Shown: piece by piece, positions 27,640-37,608 of the stretch
How positions within the stretch are numbered: the stretch's first letter is position 1
Layout of the letters: each line of letters begins with the position of its first letter
Assembly (NCBI GenBank): GCA_025055255.1
Contig: JANWYI010000015.1
Coordinates: 4,996-68,995, forward strand
Direction of reading: 5' to 3'
DNA length: 64,000 nt
Origin: Anaerolineae bacterium
GTDB taxonomy: Bacteria; Chloroflexota; Anaerolineae; Aggregatilineales; UBA2796
Position numbers and translations under genes: made by a program
The notes under the pieces: model-generated
Seen by the model: only the letters and a program-made list of their open reading frames with translations
The model's database searches: none
What the model was told of the DNA's origin: nothing

Positions 27640-28730
27640 TTCTCCACACCTGTGATGACAACGCCGCGCATGAAGAAGCGCTGTGCTAAGATGAATAGGA
27701 CGATTGGCAGTAACATTGCCATTAGCGAAGTCGCTTGCACCAGCTCTGGACGCGGTGCATAGCGGAAGTTAAACAGCTGCACGCCAACTGAGATCGGCTG
27801 CAGTTCAGGCTTGCCGAGCAAGTAGATCAGCGGACCGAAATAGTCGTTCCATGCCCAGACAAAGTGGAACAAGCCGACTGTGATGATCGCTGCCCATGAC
27901 TGCGGCACGATCACGTGAGTCAGAATACGGAACGGACCGGCGCCGTCAATCATAGCCGCTTCATCTAGCTCGCGTGGCAAGGTCATGAAGAATTGCCGCA
28001 ACAAGAAGACGTTGTAAGCATTAGCGAAGAAGTGTGGCACGATCAGCGGCAACCACGTGCCTGTCCAGCCAATGGATGAGAAGAAGGCATAGGTTGGGAT
28101 GAGCGTGACTTGACCAGGCAGGATAATTGTGCCGATCAGCACGATGAACAGCCAGTTTTTGCCTGGAATTGGGAAGCGCGCAAAGGCATAAGCGACTGAG
28201 ATTGACGAGAGCAGCGTGCCGATCATGCCGACAAAGGCAATGATGAACGTATTGCGGAAAAGCAGCGGGAAATCAATCATCTGCCATGCCTCTGGGAAAT
28301 TTTCCCAGCGCGCGTAGAACGCATAGGCAGGTTGCAGTGAACGCCAATTGCCTTGCCATGTGATTGGCTCAGCAGTTGGATTATTTGGGTCAATGAACAC
28401 GACGCTGGTGCGCCGTTTCTGGAGCGCTGCGAGCTGTCGCACTTCTCCGTCAATCGGCACGTTAAAGACTTCCAAGCGCTGTGTGCGCTGACCGTCGTTG
28501 TAATCGTAAAAGACTTGCTTCATTGGCAGAATCGGCGAGTCCGGTCCGCCTGCCAATGACTCTTGGTCGCGCAAAGCGACGACCATCATGTTGCCGAACG
28601 GTGCCAGAAAGATGAGCGCAGCCAGCGAGGTGAAGAGCGTTACAAGCGAGATCGCTGTGAACTTTCTGAGCTGCTTAACAAAGTGCGGCGAAAGAACGAC
28701 CGACGGTCGCGGATGTGAGATCGCAGCCAT
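27636..28730 (-). CDS. Carbohydrate ABC transporter permease (MalG-like)
   Basis: LPRELDEAAMIDGAGPFRILTHVIVPQSWAAI (EAA motif). Confidence 0.95.
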   Translation of the reverse strand: MAAISHPRPSVVLSPHFVKQLRKFTAISLVTLFTSLAALIFLAPFGNMMVVALRDQESLAGGPDSPILPMKQVFYDYNDGQRTQRLEVFNVPIDGEVRQLAALQKRRTSVVFIDPNNPTAEPITWQGNWRSLQPAYAFYARWENFPEAWQMIDFPLLFRNTFIIAFVGMIGTLLSSISVAYAFARFPIPGKNWLFIVLIGTIILPGQVTLIPTYAFFSSIGWTGTWLPLIVPHFFANAYNVFLLRQFFMTLPRELDEAAMIDGAGPFRILTHVIVPQSWAAIITVGLFHFVWAWNDYFGPLIYLLGKPELQPISVGVQLFNFRYAPRPELVQATSLMAMLLPIVLFILAQRFFMRGVVITGVEK

Positions 28731-28731
28731 G

Positions 28732-29715
28732 TTACTCGCCTCCCGCGTAATAGACCCAGCGCCGCGATGTAGCGAACAGGATGATGGTCAGGACGATGGC
28801 GATTATGAAGATGAACCACGCCATTGTAGCGCCGTAGCCCATGTCTTGGAACAGAAATGCCGTGCGATATAGGTGCATGTTGAAGAAATACGCGGCGCCG
28901 TTCGGATTGCCTGTGCCGCGTGTCAGCACGTAAGGCACTACGAAGTACTGCAGCAAGCCAATTACAGTCAGAATCAAGTTGTAGAAGATCACAGGCGAGA
29001 TCATCGGCAAGGTGATCTTGAAAAAGGCAGCTACGGCGCCAGCGCCGTCTACTTTAGCCGCATCGTAAAGCTCTTGAGGCACACCTTGCAGCGTTGCTAA
29101 TGTGATCAGCATCGCATTGCCCACGCCCCAGACGCCTATCAAGACCATAGCTGGACCAATCCAGAACTCGTGACCTAGCCAGTTTGGTGGCTCGGCAATG
29201 CCGATCAGGCGCAGCAAGCGATTGAGCCAGCCTGTCTGTCCATTCAGGAATGCCTGCCAGATGAAAATGCTTGAAATAGCCGGCACCATATACGGCAAAT
29301 AGAACAGCAGGCGGAAAAACGGCTTGCCAATTAAGTATTTTGAATTGAGGAGTGAGGCTAGCAAAACCGGCAAAGCAATCGCTATCGGTAGCGAGATAAG
29401 GGCAAAGCCGAAGGTCACGCGCAGCGCGTTGAGCGCTAGTGGATCGTTAAAAAGCTTTATCCAGTTATTCAGCCCAACAAAATTAATTTGGTCAGGGCGT
29501 GTCAGCGTGAAATCTGTGAAGCTGAAGATCAGCGAGGCGACAATCGGCACGAAAGTGAAGACGAAAAAGCCAATCAGCCAAGGCGAAAGGAAAAGCCAGC
29601 CCCAGAGCCTCTGCTGCGCGTAAATGCTCATCTGTCGGCGCGGGCGCAGTGTAGTTACCTGTTCGACGCGAAGTGGTGTCGGCACGCTTGTCATAAATAC
29701 ACCCCTGTTCATCAC
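28732..29715 (-). CDS. Sugar ABC transporter permease (MalF-like)
   Basis: VPQELYDAAKVDGAGAVAAFFKITLPMISP (EAA motif). Confidence 0.95.
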   Translation of the reverse strand: MMNRGVFMTSVPTPLRVEQVTTLRPRRQMSIYAQQRLWGWLFLSPWLIGFFVFTFVPIVASLIFSFTDFTLTRPDQINFVGLNNWIKLFNDPLALNALRVTFGFALISLPIAIALPVLLASLLNSKYLIGKPFFRLLFYLPYMVPAISSIFIWQAFLNGQTGWLNRLLRLIGIAEPPNWLGHEFWIGPAMVLIGVWGVGNAMLITLATLQGVPQELYDAAKVDGAGAVAAFFKITLPMISPVIFYNLILTVIGLLQYFVVPYVLTRGTGNPNGAAYFFNMHLYRTAFLFQDMGYGATMAWFIFIIAIVLTIILFATSRRWVYYAGGE

Positions 29716-29730
29716 TCAAGTTGCGAGAAA

Positions 29731-29762
29731 CGAAGGCGGGTAGTAAGATTGACCCGCCTTCG
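29731..29762 (-). promoter_or_regulatory. Intercistronic hairpin between solute-binding protein and permease genes
   Basis: 11-bp perfect stem CGAAGGCGGGT/ACCCGCCTTCG, 10-nt loop, weak U tract (TTTCTC). Confidence 0.7.
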
Positions 29763-29819
29763 GGCAGTGCCCCCTCGTCACGCGCCTACCAAGCTAGCAG
29801 ACGAGTGGGCATCTCTACT

Positions 29820-31190
29820 TTAACGGAGCGCCTCTGCAACAATCGCTTGCAAGTCGGCTTCCAGCTTGTTGATCTCTGCCTCTAAGTCCATTGTCTTGCC
29901 CGTGTCACCGTAGAGTTGGCTACGGAAATCGGCAAAGCGCTGGATGCCCTTTGAGAAGTTCGGGAAGAACGACTCATGGTGTGGCGAGGCTGCGTACGCC
30001 AGGCTGGCTGGCACGATGCTCCAGTTAGTAACTGATGGGAAAGCCTCTTGACGCAGCTTGGTCGCCGCCTCTTGCAAGTCAGGGCGTGCTGGGTAGCCGC
30101 CGTAGGTTAGGAGCAGCTCTGGTGCCGCCTCGCCCAACAAGTACATCAGCACCTTGAACGCCGCATCGGGATTCTTGCTAGCTTTGGTCAGGCGGAAAGT
30201 GTCGGCGTCGGTCGGCACATGATATTGACCCTTGTAGCTCGGTACGACCGCCAAATCCCAGTTGGATTTCAGATCGCCAATGCAGCAGGTGTACCACAGC
30301 GGCACGCGCGCCATAGCCACATTGCCAGAGGCAAAGGCACTCGGCTGGAGCAGCTCACTGCCTTCGTAGGTGGCGTTCGGGATGAAATGACGCTTCCACA
30401 AGCCGTCGTGCAGCCATCTGAACTTCTCACGCCAGTAGTCTGGGATTACTACCTTGCCCTGCTCAGGATCGTAGACAGGATGACCGCCAAAAGTGGTCAG
30501 CTCAGCGCGCATAAGCGCCCACTGATGGATGAAGCCGAACTGCCGAATTTGATTCGGGTCAAAGCCGGGATCATTTGGCGTCAAGCCATTAACGTCCACA
30601 GTCAGCTCAGTTGCAAGATCAGCCAGAGTATCCCAGTTCCACTCGCGCTCCTCGCCGTTCAAGACGTAGGGCTTGCCGAATTCGGCAGGTGGATAGGGCA
30701 GCTCTGCTTCATCGAACAGGTCTTTGTTGTAGAAGATCAGCGACGGGAAAACTGCGAACGGAATACCAACTAAGCCTTCTTCAGTCCGATACAGGTTGAC
30801 AAGACTCTCTGGGAACTGCTTCAGGTCATAGTTGTACTTCTCGACATACGGCGTCAAGTCAAGCCAAGCGTCAGCAAAGCTGTTCGCGCCGAGAAAGCCG
30901 ACTGGTCCGACAATGTCAGGCGCGTCGCCAGAGGCGATCAACGTGGCAAGAACGTCATAGGCTGTCTCAAAGCTGGCAGCAATGTTGATCTTGAGCTCAA
31001 TCTCATTCTGACTAGCGTTGAATTTCTCGACAACACGATTCTGTACCTCAATCTGAGCGGGCTGCGAGCCCGTGCCAATGCCGACGAACCACGTGACCAC
31101 TGTGCGGCTCTGTGCCTTCACGTTTGAGAGCGCCGGCACCAAGGCGATTGCCGCCACGAGGAAAAGAACCAACATCACTTTGCGAGACAT
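29820..31190 (-). CDS. Extracellular sugar-binding protein of ABC transporter
   Basis: Signal peptide MSRKVMLVLFLVAAIALVPALSNVKAQ; SBP family 1 pattern; Met at 31190 preferred. Confidence 0.92.
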   Translation of the reverse strand: MSRKVMLVLFLVAAIALVPALSNVKAQSRTVVTWFVGIGTGSQPAQIEVQNRVVEKFNASQNEIELKINIAASFETAYDVLATLIASGDAPDIVGPVGFLGANSFADAWLDLTPYVEKYNYDLKQFPESLVNLYRTEEGLVGIPFAVFPSLIFYNKDLFDEAELPYPPAEFGKPYVLNGEEREWNWDTLADLATELTVDVNGLTPNDPGFDPNQIRQFGFIHQWALMRAELTTFGGHPVYDPEQGKVVIPDYWREKFRWLHDGLWKRHFIPNATYEGSELLQPSAFASGNVAMARVPLWYTCCIGDLKSNWDLAVVPSYKGQYHVPTDADTFRLTKASKNPDAAFKVLMYLLGEAAPELLLTYGGYPARPDLQEAATKLRQEAFPSVTNWSIVPASLAYAASPHHESFFPNFSKGIQRFADFRSQLYGDTGKTMDLEAEINKLEADLQAIVAEALR

Positions 31191-31270
31191 CGTAAACCTC
31201 CTAAGGAATTTGTTCGCTAGAAATGCCAAAAAACTACAAGCCTCAAAAGCTGACTGAACCGTTGTTGTTT

Positions 31271-32326
31271 CTATTGAGCGGACATCACCTCCCTTGAAGT
31301 AGTTGCTGTAGCGCCGCATGACCGCCTGATGACCAGCTCCGTTGGCAAAATAACATGCTGTGGCGCACTGACTCTGTGGTTGACTAGGTCAACCAACAGA
31401 CGCGCTGCTGCTTCGCCTTTGGCGCGGATTGGCTGCCGAACCGTTGTCAACGGCGGCGTCACTTGCGTTGCAACGTCCACGTCATCAAAACCCACGATGC
31501 TGAGGTCGTCTGGCACGCGCAGTCCTGCCTCTAAAACGGCTTGCAGTGCGCCTGCAGCTACCGTATCGCTAGCCGCAAAGAGAGCATCTGGCTTGTGTGG
31601 CAGGAGCCGCTGCATAGCATAATAGCCCGTTTCACGATTGAAGGTACTCTCAATGATTAGAGAGTCGTCTACAGGCAAGCCGGCAGCGCGCAAGGCATTT
31701 TTGTAGCCTGTCAAGCGGTCGTAAGCATCTGTGATGGTCATGTCGCCAGTGATGTGTGCGATGCGCCGTCTGCCAAGCCGAATCAGATGCTCAGTGGCGA
31801 TCTCAGCAGCGCGTACGTTATCCACGCTAACGTAGTTCGTGCTTTCTACGTCGGTAAATGGACGGTCAATCATCACGAAGGGTTGGCGCAGGCGACCGAG
31901 CTTAGCATAGAGCGGATGATCGCTCGGCAATGAGACAAAGATCAGCCCGTCGGTCAGATGCGGATTGGAGAGCTTACGCATGAGGTGCTGATCGTCTTGC
32001 GTTACCTCGCCAAGCCACATCAGCATGGCATAGTCCAGCTGACGGATAGCGTCATTCAAGCCTGCCAGAATCAGCGGATAGTAGTTGTTATCGCTGAGGA
32101 AGACATTCGATGATGTCGGAATGACGACGCCAAGAATGTCCGTGCGGCGCTTGACTAGAGCACGTGCGGCTGCATTCGGATGAAAGTTCTCTTGCTCGAT
32201 GATGGCAAGCACGCGCTGGCGCGTCTGCTCACTGACATTGGGCGAGTCGTTGATGACGCGCGAGACCGTCGAGCGTGAGACGCCTGCTTTGCGTGCAATG
32301 CTTTCTAAGTCCAACGATTCTTTCAT
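31271..32326 (-). CDS. LacI family transcriptional regulator
   Basis: LESIARKAGVSRSTVSRVINDSPNVSEQTRQRVLAIIEQ HTH. Confidence 0.96.
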   Translation of the reverse strand: MKESLDLESIARKAGVSRSTVSRVINDSPNVSEQTRQRVLAIIEQENFHPNAAARALVKRRTDILGVVIPTSSNVFLSDNNYYPLILAGLNDAIRQLDYAMLMWLGEVTQDDQHLMRKLSNPHLTDGLIFVSLPSDHPLYAKLGRLRQPFVMIDRPFTDVESTNYVSVDNVRAAEIATEHLIRLGRRRIAHITGDMTITDAYDRLTGYKNALRAAGLPVDDSLIIESTFNRETGYYAMQRLLPHKPDALFAASDTVAAGALQAVLEAGLRVPDDLSIVGFDDVDVATQVTPPLTTVRQPIRAKGEAAARLLVDLVNHRVSAPQHVILPTELVIRRSCGATATTSREVMSAQ

Positions 32327-32357
32327 CGTAAATCAGCCTAAAATGAACTTGTCTATT

Positions 32358-32371
32358 TGAGAGCGCTCTCA
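32358..32371. promoter_or_regulatory. LacI-type operator O1 TGAGAGCGCTCTCA (perfect palindrome)
   Basis: 14-bp perfect palindrome upstream of lacI. Confidence 0.8.
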
Positions 32372-32379
32372 CTATACCA
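32371..32379 (-). promoter_or_regulatory. Candidate extended -10 TGGTATAGT for lacI operon
   Basis: Flanked by operators O1 and O2. Confidence 0.5.
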
Positions 32380-32385
32380 TTCTTT

Positions 32386-32399
32386 TGAGAGCGTTCCCA
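32386..32399. promoter_or_regulatory. LacI-type operator O2 TGAGAGCGTTCCCA
   Basis: Imperfect copy of O1. Confidence 0.7.
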
Positions 32400-32426
32400 G
32401 AGCCTTTACTAAAGTCTAGAGAACTC

Positions 32427-32440
32427 TGAGAACGCTGTCA
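32427..32440. promoter_or_regulatory. LacI-type operator O3 TGAGAACGCTGTCA
   Basis: Imperfect copy of O1. Confidence 0.65.
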
Positions 32441-32489
32441 AGCAAATCGGGAGAATGTGAAGAGAAATTCACATTTGTGCAAAGCTGGT

Positions 32490-34964
32490 TCAATGGATAG
32501 ACAAAGTGCCACCATACCAGCGGACCTGCCGCACGCCACCTATGCCTGCCACAAGGCAGACTGTCTGCGGATCGTCAGGTAGCACGTCTAACATGTTGTC
32601 GTCCCAGCGCCCTTCGGCATCTTCTGCCTCAAGCCAGACGCCGCGCACAGGGCGATCTGTGCTGACTTGATAGCGTCCATCGCCGAGCGCCAAAACTTTG
32701 ACTCGTGCCGCGCTGTAGTCAACGCTGCGCGGCGGCTCTGGAAAGCGCGCTGCACGCGCTATGAGCTGCTCGCCTTGCCACAGGCGCGCCGACCAAATGC
32801 ATGAACTGTCACTAGGAGACTCTTGATCGAGCAGTGCAACTGCCTGATTAGCACCGATCTGCACAGCGCGCCGCACCTGATGCAGCAAAGTGCCGTCTAG
32901 CGACCAACAGTCAAGCGTCAAGTCAGCCTCTATCGGCTCCAGACGCGCGTTGACTGCCCAGCAGGTCACTTTTTGCCCTTCTGACCGCAAAATGAGCATC
33001 AACGGCGCTAAAGCGCGCTTAGCACGGTAGTAAGCAGGCTTGGGACGTAGGAAATAGTCTACTAGTGACCAGCTGATCACAGGATAGCAGTCGTTCAGTT
33101 GCCAGACCAGGGCGCCGCCGATGTAGCGCCTGCTTTCGCCGCGCCAGCCGAGCCGAAAGCCTTCGAAGGCTGCGGCAACAGCTTCAGCTTGGACAAATTG
33201 AGTCAGGTAGATGTAGTCAGGTAGCGACTCGGCATGACCGACGTTGCGCTCAAGGTAGTGAGCCAAGCGCATTTGCCCTTGCCCTGCCTTGTTGTGATAG
33301 CTCAACACAGCGCTCTCAAGCGTCCGCTCTTCAGGCACCGTGAATGCCTCGATAGTCGGCAAGATTGGCAGTCCTTGCATCCCGAATTCACTGACAAAGC
33401 GTCCGCTGTAGTGCGGATAATCTTGGTAGTCTGCCATGTTGCCATGCCAGATTTCCCATGTGTGCCTATCGCCAATCGTCTGATCGAACACGCTCTTGCC
33501 GCCATATGGACTGCCTTGCCAGTAAGGGCGAGTCGGATCGAGCGCGGCGCATAACTGCGGCAATAGACGCTCATAAATTTCGCGGGCAGGGAAAGCGGTC
33601 TGTGTGAAGTCGCCGTTGAAGTCGGGATCGTAGAGACCGAACGACTCAGCGATCTGATAGTCCTCGTTATTGCCGCACCAAAGCACAATGCAGGCATAGT
33701 GCCGCAACCGCTTGAGCTGTGCCGTTGCCTCAGCGCGCACATTCTCCAGAAACTCTGGATGAGCAGGATACAAGCCGCAGGCGAACATGAAATCTTGCCA
33801 GACAAGCAAGCCTAGCTCGTCACACAGCTCGTAAAACGCCTCATCCTCATAGATTCCGCCGCCCCAGACGCGCAGCATCAGCATGTTTGCCTCAACTGCC
33901 AAGCGCAGCCACTCATGATAGCGTGTCACTGTTAAGCGCGGCGTGAAGCTATCAGCTGGAATCCAGTTGGCACCGCCACAGAAAATCGGCACGTTGTTGA
34001 CCTCAAAGTAGAACGACGTCCCGTCTTGGTCGGCAAGCTGCTCTTGGACAAGGCGCACACGCCGTATGCCCAAGCGCAAATCACGCCGATCTAGTGTTCC
34101 TGCTTCTCCAATCAGCTCTGCCACAACGTGGTAGCGCGCCTGCTGACCGTAACCGTGTGGATACCAAAGGCGTGGCTGCCTGAGCGCGAAAACATGCCGC
34201 GCTTGTGACTTATCAGGCGCAATTTGCACAGATTCGATCAGCATGCCCAGTGGATCGTAAAGTGCCAAGCGGACTGCCTCTGCCTCGCCTTCGATGTGGA
34301 CAGTCGCAGTTAGCTCAGCGTAGGTCAGATCATCACTCAGCGTTGGTTGAACGTACAGTTCAGCAAGGCGCGCTTCATAGATTTCCAGGTAGGCAGGTCG
34401 CCATATGCCTGCTGTGAGCAACGTCGGTCCCCAGTCCCAGCCGTAGTGATACTGCGCCTTGCGCACGTATACACGGCTTGGATCGCCATTCCACACGCTG
34501 CGAACGCCATACTGCGCCTCAAGCGCCTTGCCGCGCCGCAAGGCTGACTCAAACCGTATAACCACGCGATTCTCGCCTTCGCGCAAGTGCGTTTTGGCTG
34601 CTATGCGCTGCGGCACGAACATATTCTGGCTGCTCAGCACATGCGTGCCGTTCAGATAGACCTCAGCGAATGTGTCCAAGCCGTCAAAGCACAAGTCAAT
34701 GTGCGGCTGAGCCAGCTGCTCGGCGCTCAGTCTGAAAGTGCATTCGTAGAGCCAGCCGCTCTCGCCAATCCATTGCACAGCTTCTTCATTCAAGCTGAAG
34801 AAAGGATCAGGAATCTGTCCGTTGCGCAGCAAGTCGAGGTGCACGCAGCCGGGCAGCTGCGCAGGCAACCAGCCTTCGGCTGACTCAAGAGCGCTGTGTA
34901 ACTCAGTCTCAGGCGCGAGCGCTTTGAAACGCGCTTGGTCAATTAAAATGCGTTGTAATGGCAT
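32490..34964 (-). CDS. GH2 beta-mannosidase
   Basis: DWGPTLLTAGIWRP, WGGGIYEDEAFYELCDELGLLVWQDFMFACGLYP, CGNNEDYQ, FVSEFGMQGLP. Confidence 0.93.
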   Translation of the reverse strand: MPLQRILIDQARFKALAPETELHSALESAEGWLPAQLPGCVHLDLLRNGQIPDPFFSLNEEAVQWIGESGWLYECTFRLSAEQLAQPHIDLCFDGLDTFAEVYLNGTHVLSSQNMFVPQRIAAKTHLREGENRVVIRFESALRRGKALEAQYGVRSVWNGDPSRVYVRKAQYHYGWDWGPTLLTAGIWRPAYLEIYEARLAELYVQPTLSDDLTYAELTATVHIEGEAEAVRLALYDPLGMLIESVQIAPDKSQARHVFALRQPRLWYPHGYGQQARYHVVAELIGEAGTLDRRDLRLGIRRVRLVQEQLADQDGTSFYFEVNNVPIFCGGANWIPADSFTPRLTVTRYHEWLRLAVEANMLMLRVWGGGIYEDEAFYELCDELGLLVWQDFMFACGLYPAHPEFLENVRAEATAQLKRLRHYACIVLWCGNNEDYQIAESFGLYDPDFNGDFTQTAFPAREIYERLLPQLCAALDPTRPYWQGSPYGGKSVFDQTIGDRHTWEIWHGNMADYQDYPHYSGRFVSEFGMQGLPILPTIEAFTVPEERTLESAVLSYHNKAGQGQMRLAHYLERNVGHAESLPDYIYLTQFVQAEAVAAAFEGFRLGWRGESRRYIGGALVWQLNDCYPVISWSLVDYFLRPKPAYYRAKRALAPLMLILRSEGQKVTCWAVNARLEPIEADLTLDCWSLDGTLLHQVRRAVQIGANQAVALLDQESPSDSSCIWSARLWQGEQLIARAARFPEPPRSVDYSAARVKVLALGDGRYQVSTDRPVRGVWLEAEDAEGRWDDNMLDVLPDDPQTVCLVAGIGGVRQVRWYGGTLSIH

Positions 34965-34973
34965 GATTCATAC

Positions 34974-36797
34974 TCACGAGATTTGTACAACCAATGTTTC
35001 AAGGTCACTGACCATGTCATCAATGATCCGCAAGCCTTGTTGCCAAAAACTTGGATCGGTCAAGTCAACGCCTACTTTAGCAAGGATGCGCTCAGGCGAA
35101 TCCGAGCCGCCGCTCTCCAGCACCTCTAGGTAACGCGGCACGAAAGGTGCACCTTCCTGCTTATATTTGCTGAAAAGCGCCAAGACCAACAGCTCGCCGA
35201 AGGCGTAGGCGTAGACATAGCCCGGCACTCGTACAAAATGCGGTACGTAGCTCCACCAGATGCCGTAATCTTCGCGCAATGTCAAGCTCTCGCCGAACAT
35301 GGCGCGCTGAGTCTGCAGCCACAGCGCATTGAAGCGCTCGACTGAGAGTTCGCCTTCCTCGCGGCGCGCTGTATGAATGGCGTGTTCGAAACGGTTCATG
35401 CTGATCTGGCGGAAGACTGTGGCAAAGGTGTCTTCGATCTTGTTAGCGAGCATCGCTAAGCGTACAGCAGGGTCGCTCTCACGCACCATCAAGTCATTGA
35501 AAACCAACATCTCGCCGAAGACAGACGCCATCTCAGCTGTGGTCAGCGGCGTGTGCGCGCCAAAAACGCCGTGTGGACGTGAGAGATACTGATGGACGCC
35601 ATGACCAAGCTCATGAGCGAGTGTCATGACGTCGCGCACACTACCTGTGTAGTTGAGCAAGATGAATGGATGTGCGCTCGGTATGCTGGAATGTGCGAAG
35701 GCGCCACCGCTTTTATTCGGCATGACAGGCGCGTGAATCCAGCGCTTGTCGAAAAATTCGCGTGCAATGTCTGCCATGCGCGGCGAGAATGCGCTGAAAG
35801 CGTCCAGTACGATTTGACGCGCCGAGTCCCATGCATAGTATGACTCGGCGCTAGGCAACATAGCGTAGCGATCATAATCAAAGAGTTCGTCTAGACCGAG
35901 CAAGCGTCGCTTGATCTGGTAGTAGCGCTGCACGATGTCGTAGCGACTCGTCACAGCGTCCACGAGAGCTTGAACTGCCTCATCAGTCGTCTCGTTAGCA
36001 AGGTTACGCGCGCTGATCCACGTCGGGTACTTGCGCAGGCGATCTTCACTGGCTTTGTCCGCTAGGAGTGTGTTGAAAATGTAGCTGAGTGTGCGTAAAT
36101 GTGGACGCAAGCCTGCAGTAACTGAGTCAGCGGCGCGCTTGCGCACGTCGCGCTCAGGCGAGTAGAGTTGGCGCAAGACAACCGCTTGTGGCACTTGCTG
36201 ACCATCCCATTCATAGCGAATGCTGTTGACAGTCTCCTCGAAGAAGCGCGTCCAGGCTTGCCAACCGGTGACAGATTTCTCGTTTAGGATTCTTTCTTCA
36301 GGTTCGCTCAGCAGGTGCGGACGGTAGCGCAGCTGCTTGCGCAGATGATGACGGTATCGGTTAAGCGCAGGATCATCGCTAACCTTAGCACCTTCCTCGC
36401 TGACCTGTGTCCATTCCAGCATGAAGAAGAGCAGAGTCTGGTCGAGTTTTGAGTCTGCCTCGCGCACGCGCTGTAGCAATGCGCCGCGCTTCGGATCGGC
36501 TGTATCAGTTGTCCAGTGTAAGGTTACAAAAGAGCTGACTTTACCGATTGTCTCGTAGATTGCCTCTAATTCATGCAGCGCCTCAGCCAATTCTGAAGCG
36601 CTCAGACTCGTCACGCGCCCGCGATAGCGCTCGGCAAAGCGCTCAGCTTGTGCCTGTACTTCGATAAGATCGCGCTCTAAAGCAGGATCATCAGGACTGG
36701 CATAAAAGATGCTCAAGTCCCAGATCACGTTTTCAGCACCAGTTTGCTTGCTCACTGAAAGCCTCAATCTTTCTGAATAGTCGTTTGATTGGCTCAA
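34974..36797 (-). CDS. pepF: Oligoendopeptidase F family M3 peptidase
   Basis: LAHELGHGVHQYL zinc motif; YDRYAMLP. Confidence 0.93.
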   Translation of the reverse strand: MSQSNDYSERLRLSVSKQTGAENVIWDLSIFYASPDDPALERDLIEVQAQAERFAERYRGRVTSLSASELAEALHELEAIYETIGKVSSFVTLHWTTDTADPKRGALLQRVREADSKLDQTLLFFMLEWTQVSEEGAKVSDDPALNRYRHHLRKQLRYRPHLLSEPEERILNEKSVTGWQAWTRFFEETVNSIRYEWDGQQVPQAVVLRQLYSPERDVRKRAADSVTAGLRPHLRTLSYIFNTLLADKASEDRLRKYPTWISARNLANETTDEAVQALVDAVTSRYDIVQRYYQIKRRLLGLDELFDYDRYAMLPSAESYYAWDSARQIVLDAFSAFSPRMADIAREFFDKRWIHAPVMPNKSGGAFAHSSIPSAHPFILLNYTGSVRDVMTLAHELGHGVHQYLSRPHGVFGAHTPLTTAEMASVFGEMLVFNDLMVRESDPAVRLAMLANKIEDTFATVFRQISMNRFEHAIHTARREEGELSVERFNALWLQTQRAMFGESLTLREDYGIWWSYVPHFVRVPGYVYAYAFGELLVLALFSKYKQEGAPFVPRYLEVLESGGSDSPERILAKVGVDLTDPSFWQQGLRIIDDMVSDLETLVVQIS

Positions 36798-36964
36798 GTA
36801 TACGCCTTAACAGTTGAAGGTGTCTAGACGCAGGCAGAATTGGGCAAGCGTGCTGCCATCTAGCTCGTCAAAATGTGATCAGCCGAGCATCACTGGCTTG
36901 ACAAGCCTCTCAATATGATATCCAATGGTGAGCGCGTAGCGCAGACATCCTCAGGAGAGAGTCT

Positions 36965-37474
36965 ATGAGCAGCTCAGTACGCGGACCGCAGCAAGTAGAC
37001 GTGAACGTCGCCATTTTAACCGCTGCTTTCCAGATTCGCGGCAAAATGCCGACCTTCGGCACGTTCCTGACGTTCATCAACGATGACCAGAAGCCGACAC
37101 TCACAGTCACTAATGCTGTTGTGCTAGGTGTACATGCCAGCAATCCAGCTGCACAAATGGTGCAGCCAGAGATGATCGTTATGAAGCGCGCTATCCAGGT
37201 CTTGGCACTAGAGAGCGCGCCGCCTTCGGGAGTCGTGCTCTCGCCGCGTAGCGAGTCGCTCATGCTCTACACGGAGCAGTACGCCATTATGGGACGTTGG
37301 CATATGTCGCCAGATATGCGCGTCCAAGACTTTGTGGACGCCACGACTTCACAGTTCCTGCCTGTGAGCAACGCGCGCATTTACACGCTCTTTCAAGCGC
37401 GGCAGGGTATTATTCCTGCTACACAGCTTGCCTTTGTGCACCGCAGTGCCGTACAGAGCTATCACAAGGCTTGA
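36965..37474 (+). CDS. Conserved-looking hypothetical protein
   Basis: 169 aa intact ORF, isolated start and stop; no family recognised. Confidence 0.6.
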   Translation: MSSSVRGPQQVDVNVAILTAAFQIRGKMPTFGTFLTFINDDQKPTLTVTNAVVLGVHASNPAAQMVQPEMIVMKRAIQVLALESAPPSGVVLSPRSESLMLYTEQYAIMGRWHMSPDMRVQDFVDATTSQFLPVSNARIYTLFQARQGIIPATQLAFVHRSAVQSYHKA

Positions 37475-37608
37475 GTGTGCCGCTTGGTCAACAGCGTAGA
37501 GGCGACACTTGTTAAATTTACTGAAAGTATTGTTCAAGGAGCGCTTGCAGGACAAGTTTTTTTCAGTCAAAATGAGTGTGCAAGTATGGATTAAAAACTG
37601 CGCAAGTT

